DNA of 64,000 nt from positions 1 through 64,000 of the forward strand of contig CAVNZM010000011.1 of NCBI GenBank assembly GCA_963693365.1, read 5' to 3'. This document shows, piece by piece, positions 1 to 28,416 of this stretch. Each line of letters opens with the position of its first letter. The stretch's first letter is position 1. This DNA comes from Amoebidium appalachense (lineage: Eukaryota > Ichthyosporea). The notes under the pieces were generated by a model. It was not told where the DNA came from. It worked only from the letters and a program-made list of their open reading frames with translations, and made no database searches. Position numbers and translations under genes: made by a program.

Positions 1-628
1 CGCCCGGGTATAATTGATATTGGCAATACGTCTATAATGCTAGCGCAATAGTAATGCAATGGCAATGTAATGGCACTCTAATGTATTGGCGATATTGATG
101 TAACATATACTGGATAATATATTCATATCAGCGGGATATCGACAATAGAGGGTATTGGTACTGTATTACCATTGACAATACCAAAGCAATATTATTGCAA
201 TATGGCGTTCCTATTGGCGGCAAGGGGTTCTATTGCCAATATCGCCAATAGCGCCAATAGCAAAAAATACGTTGGCAATACTTCCGGGAAGTTTGCTGAT
301 GCTGTTAAATTATATAAGTATTTGGGACGGAAGCAGAGACACAGTGGTGCAGTGTGAAAACACCACAGACACACAACAACAAAACACGGAACGATCGGAG
401 CAGTGTACACAACGGACATCAATGTTAAGACACGACTACAAGTATTCAAACACACTGGAGATCGATGTCATAATTTACGTACAAGAAGCGCATCTTTTAC
501 ACTAAGTAGTTGAACGAAAACATAACACGAACTGAGAAGATCTTACAATATGTAGATACTACGTATTACAACAGGGAATCCACAGAGTGGAAACCTACGA
601 ATGTTTTATATTTGCATCTGGCTTACGC

Positions 629-730
629 CACGGCCCTCTGAAAAAAGAGGGCCGTGCTTCAGCACCTGCGGTGTAAGAGTTTACGGTGTTTCAAGCCGAT
701 GCGCGCTCTACCAATCATCTCCCTTCACAT
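629..730 (-). ncRNA. tRNA-like element with hairpin and T6 run (possible Pol III/SINE relic)
   Basis: On the minus strand a TGGTAGAGCG word matches a Pol III A box, followed by an anticodon-arm-like segment and a small GTGC-TGAA-GCAC hairpin where the T arm would lie. It ends in a run of six T, the usual Pol III stop. That T run is the loop side of a perfect 11-bp inverted repeat (629-639 with 646-656). No standard acceptor or anticodon stem closes, so it is at best a tRNA-derived relic. Confidence 0.3.
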
Positions 731-1383
731 GCAAGAGACTGAGCCTCTTTGTGCCGGCGCTGAGCACAACAAGTGCCATGCATGCATCCCTCCTTGCACA
801 TTGCACGTGTCCATGTGTATATGTACCATCAAGCCATGTACAGTCCTTGTCCTGGCCCACTCCCACCCAAAAATGTCTATGAATCCGCAATTGCAGGCGC
901 TCATGCGCACGCTCAAGCAAGTACATGGCATTGCACGGGAAGAATGAATCACGATCATGTCGATCACCTCGGAGTCCAAACGTCCCCCTTGTACTCATCG
1001 GCTCTGCCGTAAAATGCTGCAAGACATCCCGAAAATTCCATCAAAGAATACAGCGTGAAGGTGAAACGACGAGGACGCTTGGAAGGTATGCCGTAGATGT
1101 GGCAAATTGAATGAGGGAAACAACTGGAAACAACTGGGTAATACAAGGGAATTCGAGCTGTGTGCCATTTTACCAACGCACGTACACGCATCAGTGCACA
1201 AACAAACACAGCACAACATTGCATGCACACACATCAGAATGAAAAAATACACACACAGTGTCACACAATTCCACACACATACACACGAACACACACTAAC
1301 CCACCATGTGCACGGATACACGCGCACACACCGATTCAAACACACTCACACACAGCCTCAGCCTCTACCCACACAGTGGCACG

Positions 1384-1384
<1 letters not shown>

Positions 1385-1448
<64 letters not shown>

Positions 1449-1527
1449 CGCACACACACATGCACACGCACACGCACACACACGCACACGCACACACACA
1501 CACACATACGCGCGCGCACACAGATAC

Positions 1528-1624
<97 letters not shown>

Positions 1625-1640
1625 ACACACACACCAGTAC
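1385..1640. repeat. (CA)n microsatellite
   Basis: Nearly continuous CA dinucleotides interrupted by CG and AT steps. It makes Thr-His and Cys-Val open frames in several frames on both strands; none is a gene. Confidence 0.95.
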
Positions 1641-2296
1641 ACACATGTGCAACTTGAAAGCGCGAGTGCACGCGTACACATACACCTGCACACACACACC
1701 TGATGCAACACCCACATAGGTGCCTCACAAACCGTGTAAGGCACTCAGCGTCACTACTGTAACACTTGCACACATCATGCACACGGCTTATTCTTTCTGT
1801 TTTACTAAGTTGCTATTCTAAGGAAAAGTGCTTAGTAGCCGATATGTAAAGGGCTATAAGTCCAGGTTGTCGCTGCACGTATTATTTCCTTGAATGATTT
1901 TGTGTGTCGCAACTATTGTACAGCAAAGTTAGGGGACGTTTCTGAAGCATATGCCACTGGGCAAATGCCGGGAACCTTTTAATATTCTGGAGGCTGCCTA
2001 AGACCCACTGTAGTACTTCAACTGTAATGCATTAGGGGTATCACATAGGGCATGGATTCATGTGTCCTGTGTGGAAGACCAGAGGCCTTACGGTACCCGG
2101 TGACCCAGGGCCACGTTGTCTTCTAAGGAGTTGGGAGGGCTAGGGAAAGTTGATTAATAAAACATTGGAGAATTAAAAGGAAGGTTACCACATATAGGTG
2201 GTGAAATGGAAAAAAAATAGCTTCTTGACCGTCACCAAGTGGGGGTTGCTGGGAACAAAGTAGTAAGGGAAGCTTGGCTTTGAAACGGAGGGGAGA

Positions 2297-2298
<2 letters not shown>

Positions 2299-2331
<33 letters not shown>
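2299..2331. repeat. Poly-G tract
   Basis: An uninterrupted run of more than 30 G, followed at about 2500-2550 by a pure CA repeat. At 2730-2860 come alternating C and G blocks that could pair with one another. Confidence 0.95.
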
Positions 2332-2334
<3 letters not shown>

Positions 2335-2499
2335 ACCCCCACACAGCGTGTGCGCCCACAAGCACACCATCCGATCACACGCGTCACAAATGAGCCATGC
2401 GTATCTTCACACACATAAACCACACACGCACACGAGGTCACGGTGCGCATAAAGCAGTGATGAGTAACTGAACATGCACATGCAGATACACCAATCACT

Positions 2500-2550
<51 letters not shown>

Positions 2551-3177
2551 TCGATTGCTGGCACCCCCACGCATGCGCCCACATGCACCCGAACACTGCA
2601 CGGTGAGCACGATTATGTCACACTGCTTCCAATGATTCCTAGTTTAGTGATAGTCGACCGTATCGCACACAGGTTGCACGTGGGTGGGGTCAAAGGAGAC
2701 TACCACCAGCCCAGGTGGGTGCCCCCCGTCCCCCCCCCCCCCCCCCCCCCAAGGGGGGGAAGGGAGGGAGGGGGAGGAGAGGGGGGACCCACCCACCTGC
2801 TCCCCCCTCCGGCTGTCCAAATTCATCCCCCCCCCTTCTCCCCCCTCCCCCCCCCCGCCGAGCTCCTTGTAAACATCTGTACACGCCGTACATGTTTACT
2901 ATTACGAATATACTGTACATATCATAGTGATCACGTAGATATTGTGTACATATGATCAGATCAATATCACACGCGACAGCCGCGGGCTGCGGCTCACGAC
3001 TGAGCCGCGGCGCCGGCAATATGCAGTAACCGTGCAGTCAGTACGAACCAATAGGAATTCGAGAACCGCTAGGATAGGAATGCAAGTCTCATCCACTACG
3101 GAGGCGACATCTATAGCTAAACGAACGGAACCAATAAGGAAATCAGACCCAGTTGCATAAACCTAAACGGGCTTAAG

Positions 3178-3460
3178 TGTTAACCAATCATTTGCCACAA
3201 AGTTATCCTTTTAGTTAGCTTCATGTTATTGGTGCACTGTGTGCACATAAAGACGACCGCAACTTCTGACTGGTCAGAAGTGACGAAGGCATCAATGCCA
3301 CCCATCCAGATGATCCGGAACCTGGGGGCTATATAAACAACTTGAAGCCGTCCCAGTACGGGGGATCACTCTGAACGAGCACATTAAATAGTAACCGTTC
3401 TCTGTCTTTATTCTGATTCAGTTGTTCTCTGCCTTATCCCAACTAGTTCAACTGTTTACA
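3178..3460 (+). promoter_or_regulatory. TATA-bearing segment, possible solo LTR
   Basis: The segment begins TGTTAAC and ends GTTTACA, an imperfect terminal inverted repeat of LTR type. It carries a near-palindrome with 9-bp arms (3262-3270 with 3273-3281) and, about 50 bp later, CTATATAAAC, a good TATA box. No target-site duplication was found and no retroelement coding follows. It may be a solo LTR or an orphan promoter. Confidence 0.25.
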
Positions 3461-3554
3461 CTCCTTCAAGAATTCCTAGCTAAGACATGTACACAGAGAA
3501 GAATCTAAAAGGGAGTATGCCACGATATTCATAGCTCTTGTACGTACCCTCGGC

Positions 3555-3700
3555 ATCCCTCCCTCTCTCCCTCTCTCTCTCCCCTCTCCCCCCCCCCCCC
3601 CCCCCCCTCTCCCCCCCCCCCTCCCCTCCCCTCCCCCCATCTCCCCTCCCTCCCCTCCCCTCCCCCCATCTCCTCCCCTCCCCCTTTTCCCCCACCCAAA
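3555..3700. repeat. C-rich polypyrimidine tract
   Basis: Blocks of CT, CCCCT and pure C over about 145 bp. Open frames here are proline/leucine-rich or glycine-rich translations of the repeat. Confidence 0.9.
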
Positions 3701-4941
3701 TACCCACCCACCCAATTGGCTGGTAACCCTTGAACAACTAGGCCCGGGTATATACTGTGCCATACTATACGGTAGCACGTGACACACGCCCAGACTGAGT
3801 TGCTAATATGCACGTGCGTGCAAACACCTCGTGCAAGTGTGATTGTGTGAGTGTGTCTGCGACTGTGTGTTTGTGGGTGTGTTTCTGTGTGTGTGCGCGC
3901 GCGCTCACATGTGTGTACGTGTGTGTGTTTGTGTATATGCGTGTGTCACGTGCTACCGTTGCGTGCTTCCGAATGGCATGCCGGCCCGTGAATATCTACC
4001 AGCTAGTAATTTTTCATTTTTTTTCCCGATACCTGCGCACCCACGTAACACACAAACTTCTACCTCCTTGGACAACCTGGATAAATTTTCTAAATTCTAC
4101 AAACATGATGATATGGTCTGCTCTCCCCCTTGTTTTTCCGATCATCTTTTTTTTTTTTTTTTTTTTTTTGTTGTTGTGTTTTGTTTGGTCTCAATTCTGA
4201 GACGCTTGTTTAAAAGTTGTATGCTTTATCAACGGTTGCCCAAGTGATCACTATAATTAGTCCTGCCAACGGTTTTTTGGGTCTAATCATAATGATCATA
4301 GCTGTGTATTACATCTGCCAGTTACATCACTGTGACGTATTCTATGTATGTCACTACATATCCATGGGGTCCATGCCCGGCCACCGGACATGGGTGTTCA
4401 GGATGTCTCACTCCATTGTTACCAGACATGTAAGTGAGAGGCCTTCGAAGTGATGTGAATTCGAATAAGACGCGTTATTCGATTTGGACCGTGTGACGCA
4501 CAAGGAATGGGATCATTGCACTTATTGGCCGCTCCCTCCTCCGGCCAATCCGGAAACACAACATGTGCCCCTTATGCATGATATATGTACTATTATTTAC
4601 ATCATGATACGGACGGGAGCCACCCCTTACTAATGGTACCTACTACACGGCCACGGCAGCTAAAGCCACACACCTTACAGACACAGTATCTAAGACAACT
4701 CAAAAAGAAAAAAAAAGAAAAAAAGGAAGAGAGAAAGAAAGAAAGGAAGAAAAAAAAGGAGCTAATTAACCAGGTTGGGAGGGTGGTTGTATTACGTGTG
4801 TGACGTGAGCGCGCAGGTATTGGAAACAAAGTTGGGCAGTGAGAAAATCACCCGTGTTAAGGAGGAAGTCAATGTATTAATGATGGTAAAGTGTTGTGCA
4901 GAGGGACGAGAAGTGGATAGGTGGGTGAGGAGTGTGGAAGG

Positions 4942-5023
4942 GGGGCGGGTTGGTGCAATGGTAAGATCTCTGCGTGTCAAGCTCAAATTCGCAGGATCGA
5001 TCCTGGTTACTTCCGATTTTTGT
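4942..5023 (+). ncRNA. tRNA-Asp-like sequence, probable SINE head
   Basis: TTGGTGCAATGGTAAG closely matches the D arm/A box of eukaryotic tRNA-Asp. GTGTCAAGC matches its GUC anticodon loop, and AGGATCGATCCT matches the T arm/B box. Spacing of the two boxes (about 45 nt) suits a class I tRNA. Acceptor pairing is poor, so I read it as a tRNA-derived SINE head rather than a working tRNA. Confidence 0.45.
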
Positions 5024-5835
5024 TCTGCCTCGACAGGTCCACCGGTCTGCCCCCCCCCCTAGAAGCCACCACCCCAGACCACAAGCAGCACCACCAATTT
5101 GTTATCATCCAGCCGCAAGACATGACGTCATGAACAGCACCGGCCCTCTGACGTCGACGGCGCGCCGCTTGGGCATCCCGGCCCAACGTTCAAGTGGGAG
5201 ACCAATCCGAGTCACCGGCCACGGTTCGGGTCAGCGTCCTGGGCATAAATAAGGTCTTCCCGTTCAAGTCTTTATGTTTGTGTATGTGTTCCTGGGTCGC
5301 TCCCGGCTGGTGTTGTTGAAAGTGAGCTGTGCTCACTTCCCCACTAGCGTTGCTGCGGCTAGAACCGTGGGATAAGGCGTAACTAAAAATAGTGCCAGTT
5401 GGGGTCAATTAGAATACTGACTCCGATGGCATGAGTGTGCTATACAGTACGATCTGTGAAGGCGGTAAGCTCCCCTGAGGCAGTGCCTCGCCGGGAGTGA
5501 AACGGGATAAAATAAAAAATAAAAAAGGTGAGTGTGGAAGAAAAGGAAGCCTGGTTGGCTAGCGGAATAACGGGAAACACAATACACCGGCCCACCATGC
5601 TACGGCGTGTGACCCACTAGGGCACCACCGTCTAGGAAACATCAGGAACCGATTACCACGCCTCGAAGCCGAGAGCTTGCTACAGTTAACGTTGCTACGG
5701 GGTTGCAGAAAGAAAGAGAGCCTGCAGAGCCCGAATATTCGGAATTGTGTATAATTATGGCAGTTAATTTTTATTTTTTTTTAAAAAAAATAATAAAAAA
5801 TAAAAAAGGGAAAACACGAACAACGTACCAGATAT

Positions 5836-5943
5836 GTTGGTGAGTGTGCGGCTTGTGCGCGCGTGTGCGTGTGCGTGTGTGCGTGGGTGTGTGGGTGGGT
5901 GTGTGTGTGTGTGTGTGTGGGTGGGTGTGTGTGGGTGTGTGTG

Positions 5944-5975
<32 letters not shown>

Positions 5976-6043
5976 CACGTGTTCGTGCGTGTGTGTGTGT
6001 GACGGTGTGTGCGTGTGCGTGTGTGCGTGTGTGCGTGTGTGTG
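5836..6043. repeat. (GT)n microsatellite
   Basis: Degenerate GT dinucleotide tract with GC and GG interruptions. Confidence 0.9.
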
Positions 6044-6567
6044 TAAGTAGTGTCAAGTTGTCAACCTATTCCTCGAACCAATCACAACCGTTGGAATTCA
6101 TCATCTTAAGTTTTACTATGTTGGGTTGCATTGTTTAGTTGTGATTGGAGACAATAAACTTTTGGAATGCTTGGGCTGGTACTGGAATGTGTACTTGCCC
6201 TGCAGGGCTTGAAATTCGACAAACCCCGCAGCGGACAGGCTGCTGCGGACTCAGCACTAGTGCGCAGTTCGCGGACCCGGTACAAGGTGTACAAAAAAAA
6301 ATAGGAGGCCTTTCTTTTAGCTAAGGAGTCACCCAAACCCCACCCTGCAAATTAGTTCTTGCCACTTTGGAACTGAAACGTTGACAAGCCAGGCTTGCGA
6401 TTGTGAAGCCATGGGGCCAACCCAAACGTCTTTCGCCTTTCTGGACATCCCACACCAACACCAGCGTAATTAACCCTTCTCGCTCATGACAGTGTGGAAC
6501 TCCTTATTGTCATACATACTCTCTGCCTACACACCGCTCTCTTTGAAGCCCTCAATAATATATCGAA

Positions 6568-12572
<6,005 letters not shown>

Positions 12573-12673
12573 TTGGTTCTGTGGGCAACAATTTCTGATT
12601 GGTTCCTGTAGGCATTATGAATCGGTGCCATGTGCAGCCTGAATTTGAGAGCTGTGCCCTCTGGTGTGACCAG

Positions 12674-13100
12674 CAATAGCATCTCTAATATCATATTATG
12701 ATGCAATAGTATCTCTAATATCATATCATGATGCAATAGTATCTCTAATATCATATTATGATGCAATAGTATCTCTAATATCATATTATGATGCAATCGT
12801 ATCTCTAATATCATATTATGATGCAATAGTATCTCTAATATCATATTATGATGCAATCGTATCTCTAATATCATATTATGATGCACGAGTATTTCTGGCA
12901 TCGAGCATTTCTGGCATCATATCACAATGCACGAATATCTCTGGCATCATATCACAATGCACGAATATCTCTAGCATCATATCACAATGCAATAGTATTT
13001 GTGGCATCATGGCATATCACAATTCGAATATTCCAATAGTATCTCTATTATCAGGTCACAATGCATTGGTATCTCTAGCATATCACAATGCCTAGTTATC
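12674..13100 (+). repeat. 30-bp AT-rich minisatellite downstream of metalloprotease
   Basis: At least seven good copies of a 30-bp unit with ATCTCTAATATCATATTATG, decaying into variants (CATCATATCACAATGC) up to about 13100. The long minus-strand frame across it is an artefact of a unit length divisible by three. From 13100 to 14415 I see only a C run (13580-13650) and no supported gene. Confidence 0.9.
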
Positions 13101-14415
13101 TCTACATGGTTATTGATAGTATCTGTAGCATTGTTAGCGACGTGTAGTATATCTCTAGCATGGTTATTAATAGTAATAGATTACTAGGCAGGACCTAAGG
13201 CCTACTTTGTAGTACTGGCCCTTTACGACATGGCTCGTTAATACTCGGAAAGTAGCAGACTGCCTTGAATTGGTGGGCAATCTTCTCCATTTTAGCAACT
13301 TGAACCCGGCCTGGCGCCACTGATTTTGCAATAATATAGCCGCATCATGTACGGGATACTGTGATGTGTGCATGTCAAAACACTGGAGATACATGAATAG
13401 TGCACGGCTCACGTGAGTACGATAATAAATATAACATCTGTAAGTTGTCCGGCATTGAATAACAGGGCCCTAGCTGACTCAAGTGTAAGTTCCTCGATCA
13501 GTACGTGGGCGAGCTAAGTATGCCACCCCACAACGCTTTGATTGGGGCATATCATGATATTAATGAATTAATTGCAATGGATCCCTCCCTCCCCCCCCCC
13601 CCCCCCCCTCCCCCCCCCCCCCCCCCCTCCCCCTCCCCCCCTCTCCTCCTCCCCATGGGCATACGTACATTCAACTAGTGCTCACAGCCAAGTTTTCCTG
13701 GGACTTGCAACACATCACTCTAGATATGGCCAGCCACAGGCCCAAGTTCTAAACGGGAAGGTGCAGCCTCTGAACCCAAAATGTGTCTCTTAGCTTGGGA
13801 GTCGAACATCCGTGCAGTGTGACAGGGACAGGCTATGTCGCGTGCATACGAGCACACAGCGGCACACACCCATATAGGACACACATATACACAGCTAATC
13901 GCACACAAACACCCTCCACGGGCATGCGCGACTCTGATACGCCACAAACCTTGCACCGACACACACACGAACATGCGGGTGTGCGGTGTCAGGTTACCTG
14001 TTTATTGATTGATCCGCATATATTTATTGTCTACTTATCATACAGCAGGGCCCCTTGTTCTGTTGTGCTATCTATATGTACAGGCTGGTGGGTCCATGAA
14101 CGTGGGCCACCCCCCCTAGAGGCTCTCTATAATAGCTCATACGGAGCTAGGGTAGGAGGGGTTTGCCCCGGGATTGGATGAACTTAGGCACAGGGGGGTG
14201 GGCATATGGCACGCACCCATCAGGGCCACCCACCAAGCCAGGTCTGGCCCAGTATGGCACATAAGACTACCTTTGCCCAAGTCGAACACCACTGACTAGG
14301 CACTGCCATTGTCTGCATCTAAAATAGACGGCCACAACCTCACTCTGCGCTGCCCTGCCCGTGTGTGCATGTCCAGAGCAGAACAGAGGAAGTAGGTGCC
14401 CATCTCCCATGGGGG

Positions 14416-14649
14416 CTACTCATCCCCCGCATCGGGCACCGACTGGATCAGCAGCCCCTGCACCGGCTGCCCTGCCCGTGCCTTCTTAGTGTACACGGCA
14501 GCGCCCTGCAGGCCGTAGGCAGACTCCAGGTTGCCCACAAACAGAAACGGGTACCTGCATGCGGCAATATGGGGTTAGGTTTAGGTTTGAGACAGAAAGG
14601 GTGCACATGGCAACATGGGGTTTGCGTGTGTGTGTGTGTGTGTGCACGC

Positions 14650-14686
<37 letters not shown>

Positions 14687-14690
14687 TGTT

Positions 14691-14766
<76 letters not shown>

Positions 14767-15906
14767 CGTGCATGTCTCCATGTGCAAGCTCCCCAAATCA
14801 TGTGTATGCCCGAAGCCAACAACATGCCGAGCATGCACATACTGAATCCTTGACAGCCCACTGCCCTACACCCATCAGAGAACATGTGGAAAAAAGAACA
14901 CTGCAGTCAACCTAAAGGCGCAACACTGCATATATCCGCAGAGTGTCACAGTGCTTTACAGTCACCACCTATTTCGACAACATGTTTCAACCTACCCGTG
15001 TGTGCTTCAACCTACCCCACTAGCAGTGTGTGTTTGAACCTACCCCGCTAGCAGTGTGTGTTTGAACCTACCCCGCTAGCAGTGTGTGTTTCAACCTACC
15101 CCGCTAGCAGTGTGTGTTTCAACATACCCCGCTAGCAGTGTGCGTTTCAACATACCCGGGCAATGACTGCAGTCTCTGTCCGTCGGCACGGAGCTTGGCC
15201 AAAAAGTCCCCCCATCGCTCACTGCAGGGTGAGTAGGAATGACCAAATTAGGCATGTGCCACTTCAGCAGCCAAAGTATGCCACACACTCTTCCCAGGCG
15301 GTGGGAGCATCCCCAAGGTCAATACATGGCCTACCAGCACGCACCCATCTTTCCATGGCCACTCTAGTGCTATGTTACAGACGACAACAAAGGCTGGCCA
15401 CTTGGGTCAGTTGCAACCACGATGCTAGTATGTATTAGGTGGCCCACCAGCCTAACCAGACAGCACTGCCAAACAGCAAAACTGGCTCGTGCAATGGTCC
15501 CTGTGTGGGCCCACTGCCAGGCCATGCAAATCATAAGTGCCTGCATGGGTCGGTGAATGCAGGCCTTGAGCCAGAGAAGGTAAACCCCCATCAACACACA
15601 CAAGCAGGCCACCCAGCATGGCCACATACCTGAGGGGGGCAGAGGGCACGCTGTCAGCAGTGAGCACGGCTGTGAAGTCCGAGTCTGTGCTGTGTGTGCC
15701 GACATATGTGTAGTCGAAGATCTCGCCTCTATCCCCAAAGTAGAAGTAGTTGATGGGGTCTGTGTCATCATATTCCTCCGTGGCCCCTCGCTTTATCTGT
15801 GAAGGGGTTGGGGGGGGGAGGAGATGTGATCATCTGCTTTCGTCATCTCTCCGCCATTCCAACAACCACCCTCTCCTCCTCACCCCCCCCCCCCCTCCCC
15901 CTCTCT

Positions 15907-15938
<32 letters not shown>

Positions 15939-16407
15939 ACCACCACCACCACCACCACCACCGCCGCCACCACCACCACCCACCCACGTACACCCCTCCA
16001 TTCACCCTCCCCGCATATCCAACAGGCCTTCGTTGTCAGAAATTGTATGGTTAGTCCCACCTCGAAAATATCCCCCCCCTTCCCCCAACCTTTAAATACA
16101 CTTCCCCCAACCTTTAAATACACATGCAAGCGCACACAGGTAGGGACACACACACACGGCATGCAAGCACATGCACCAAACACTCCCCCCCCCCAACACA
16201 CACAAAATGTACGGCGAAGGCAAACAAAGTGCACGATGAATAGATAATGGTGCACACACAGGGGGGTGGCAGGGCCGGCAACCAGCCAATCGGAGTGGCA
16301 AGAATCAAGCTTGTGGTTAGGCACATGCACACTTCTACGTATCTTCCATACACAAGGTTGACATTGCATATGACAAAGCCACACACATGCGCACACACAT
16401 ACACGGG

Positions 16408-16490
<83 letters not shown>

Positions 16491-18346
16491 CACACATGCA
16501 GCATGCAGCCCCCTTCCTTCCTCCCCCCCCCCCCCCCCCCCCACCCACCCACCCATCCACTTTTTGTCTGACAGAATGCCCTAATGTGCAGTCCAGGGTG
16601 CACACACTCAAGCACACAGCACGCACATACTCACATGCATATATGTGCGGTGCCTCACGTGCACACCCAGGCATGCACACTGCAAGCACGGCAAGCATAG
16701 ATGCACTGCACGCCGCATGCTACAAGCACACGAATATGAACATGCAGGTGCCCACACCCACACCACACACCCGTGCCACTTGTGCTGAACACCAAGACAT
16801 CTCAAAAAGTGTGAGCTTGCATGCGTGCACAGCGACTCACGACACCGGGCCTAGGATGTGTTGAAAGGAGAACCAAGGTGCACCCAGAGGAGAAACCCGC
16901 ACACCACGGCACGATAGTTCACCCACAGGCACACAGGCACACCCTAGCACCCCACCCACAGGCACACAGGCACACAGGCATACAGGCACACAGGCACACC
17001 CTAGCACCCCACCCACAGGCACACAGGCACAGAGGCACACAGGCACACAGGCACACCCTAGCACCCCACCCACAGGCACACAGGCACACAGGCACACAGG
17101 CACACAGGCACATAGGCACACAGGCACACCCCACACCCCACCCACCTGGTCCACCAGTGTGGCCGGCACGGTCAGACGCACCTCCCCTGCCACCGCCTTG
17201 TCCTCTTGCGTGCCTGCACGTGCCAGTTACCTTCCAGAAAGAGAAAAAGCCGCACAAGCTTAGCACAGTGCTTTCCCTTCAAGTGAACTAAGGCCTAATA
17301 CTTCCAACCTCCGACAACAATCACACCGGCACGTTACAACTAAATGCTCCCTTGCAAACAGAAGAATTAACGCTTGTCTCTTCGGCAGCATGTTGACAAA
17401 AGCCTCTTTTCTATGAAACCGGAAGGTGGGTAGCACTTGGTGGGCTGCAGGGCGTGTAAGTGCCACGGGTGGGAAGACGAAGGGCAATTGGGAGAGGGAA
17501 GAGGGGGGGGGGGGGGGGGGGGGCTCTACTTGAAGGTGTGGGGTCCAAGTGCTTTGCCAGGTCTCTTGCAGCACGGGTTAACGGGGTGGTGGGGTGGGTG
17601 GGGGCTGGCACGCTGCCGCCGTCAAAAAACCTGCCACCCTGGTCAGACAGGGCCCTCTGGGGGGGCTGCAGGACGGTGTCTGTGCCTGCCAGCCAGCAAC
17701 AGCACCAGACCACACACACAGTGCTGTAAACAGCCAAGAGGCTTGGGTCCTAGTGTTGGGCGGAGGGAGCATGTTGTATGGGCAGAAGGGGGTTGCGCTG
17801 CAGTGAGACAGAGAGATAGAGGGCTACTGTGCAAACGGACGTGCTGCTGCATGAAGGCCAACGTCGGTGTCTGCACGTAAAAGTCCCTTACAGCCAGTGA
17901 TCATGGGCTATATTTGACAAAGACCTTGCCCCTGCTTGCTGGGGGTCCATACCTGCGTGGGTCGGTGATGACCAGTGTTACCGTGCCTGGCCCAGTGCTG
18001 TATAGGCGCCAGCGCAGGGGAGGGCCGACAGCCTGGGGAGAGTCCTGTCCTGTCAGGCACTAGCACTTCTGCCACGCTAGAACCAACCCAACTACTCCGC
18101 CTGGTTGCTGTTTGAGAAGAGTATTGGGCCTAACTCTTTACGATAAACATGTAGTGGCGAAGGATGGGTGGTTTGAGTGGGGAGGGAGAGGGGGAGGGGG
18201 GGAGGGGCGGGGGGGGGGGGGGGGGGAGGGGGGAGGGGAGGGGAAGGAGGGGGGGGGGGGGGGGGGGGGGGAGGGGTGGGGGAGAGGGGGCTGCTTACCG
18301 CAGCGTTTACGGCGCCGCGCAGCAGGCGGGATGAAGCACGCAGCAT
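14416..18346 (-). CDS. Unrecognised mitochondrial-targeted protein
   Basis: Minus-strand exons: 18346-18299, 18032-17953, 17213-17146, 15796-15630 and 14554-14416 (TAG stop), about 165 aa. The start gives [16 protein letters not shown], Arg-rich and acid-free. Exon 2 continues to LRWRLYS, a typical presequence cleavage context, so mitochondrial import is well supported. The last two exons join exactly in phase and read an acidic segment with [18 protein letters not shown], then [17 protein letters not shown] do not recognise the family. Exon 3 (core [16 protein letters not shown]) is clear, but its upstream phase does not match exon 2, so a boundary or a micro-exon is missing there. It lies head-to-head with the TPR gene and probably shares its promoter. 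Confidence 0.55.
14628..14770. repeat. (GT)n microsatellite
   Basis: About 140 nt of GT with TTTGTG interruptions, just upstream (in sense) of the last exon of the minus-strand gene. Confidence 0.95.
14990..15160 (+). repeat. 28-bp minisatellite
   Basis: About six copies of a 28-bp unit with the core CAACCTACCCCGCTAGCAGT. It lies in the last intron of the minus-strand mitochondrial-protein gene. Confidence 0.9.
15880..17130. repeat. C run/(CAC)n, (CA)n and GGCACACA minisatellite
   Basis: C run with CAC/CGC triplets (15886-15980), a CA tract (16415-16490) next to a C run (16525-16541), and a GGCACACAGGCACACC-type minisatellite with CTAGCACCCCACCCACA spacers (16920-17130). All are in introns of the minus-strand gene. 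Confidence 0.85.
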
Positions 18347-18725
18347 GGCGACAGACGTGGGCACACTGCTCGGCCCCTTGGCTACCTCCGTGACAAAGCT
18401 CTTCTGTGTCTAAAGTTTCAAGGGTTGTCAGCTTGCAAGCAAGTTTGGTTATCATGAGCAGGCTGTTTGCGCCATAGTCAAGGCCTCCTAATCTCGCGCG
18501 CGCTTGCCATTTATGGGTTTCTGGCACCCGCTGATTGGCAGCGCCATGAAGGTGGCGCGCCGTGATCCACACGCACCAAAAGGAGGCCTTGCTGCTGGGT
18601 CACCCCACTCCGTCTGCAAGAAAGGTTGGCCCCCAACAGTCACCTTGGTGCCGGCTGACCACGACCTACCTGACTTGCATGGCTGTGGGCCGACCCACAG
18701 GCTGCAGTGTGTGCTGCCGTGCGCC
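18347..18725. promoter_or_regulatory. Bidirectional promoter of a mitochondrial gene pair
   Basis: This 379-bp gap separates the ATG of the minus-strand gene (18346) from the ATG of the plus-strand TPR gene (18726). An inverted CCAAT box (CTGATTGGCA, ATTGG at 18534-18538) lies 188 bp from each ATG. No TATA box was seen. A shared promoter is inferred from geometry and from both products carrying presequences. Confidence 0.55.

Positions 18726-28416
<9,691 letters not shown>

Larger units (their letters stand above)
1..6567. other. Gene-poor, repeat-rich left flank
   Basis: I find no supported protein gene before the metalloprotease. The first 330 bases are AT-rich with many scattered copies of short TATTGGC/GCCAATA-type words. 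The rest holds (CA)n tracts, G and C runs, a (GT)n tract, two tRNA-like segments and a TATA-bearing segment, listed separately. Short open frames here are repeat translations or lack splice sites and domain similarity. Confidence 0.6.

Noticed and set aside
1107-1782. Overlapping frames of Thr-His or Cys-Val on both strands
   Set aside because: Direct translation of (CA)n; the same pattern recurs at every CA tract and no splice or domain evidence supports coding.
5110-5420. GGCATAAATAAGG segment considered as an LTR
   Set aside because: No terminal repeats or target duplication found; it may simply be part of the SINE-like interval.
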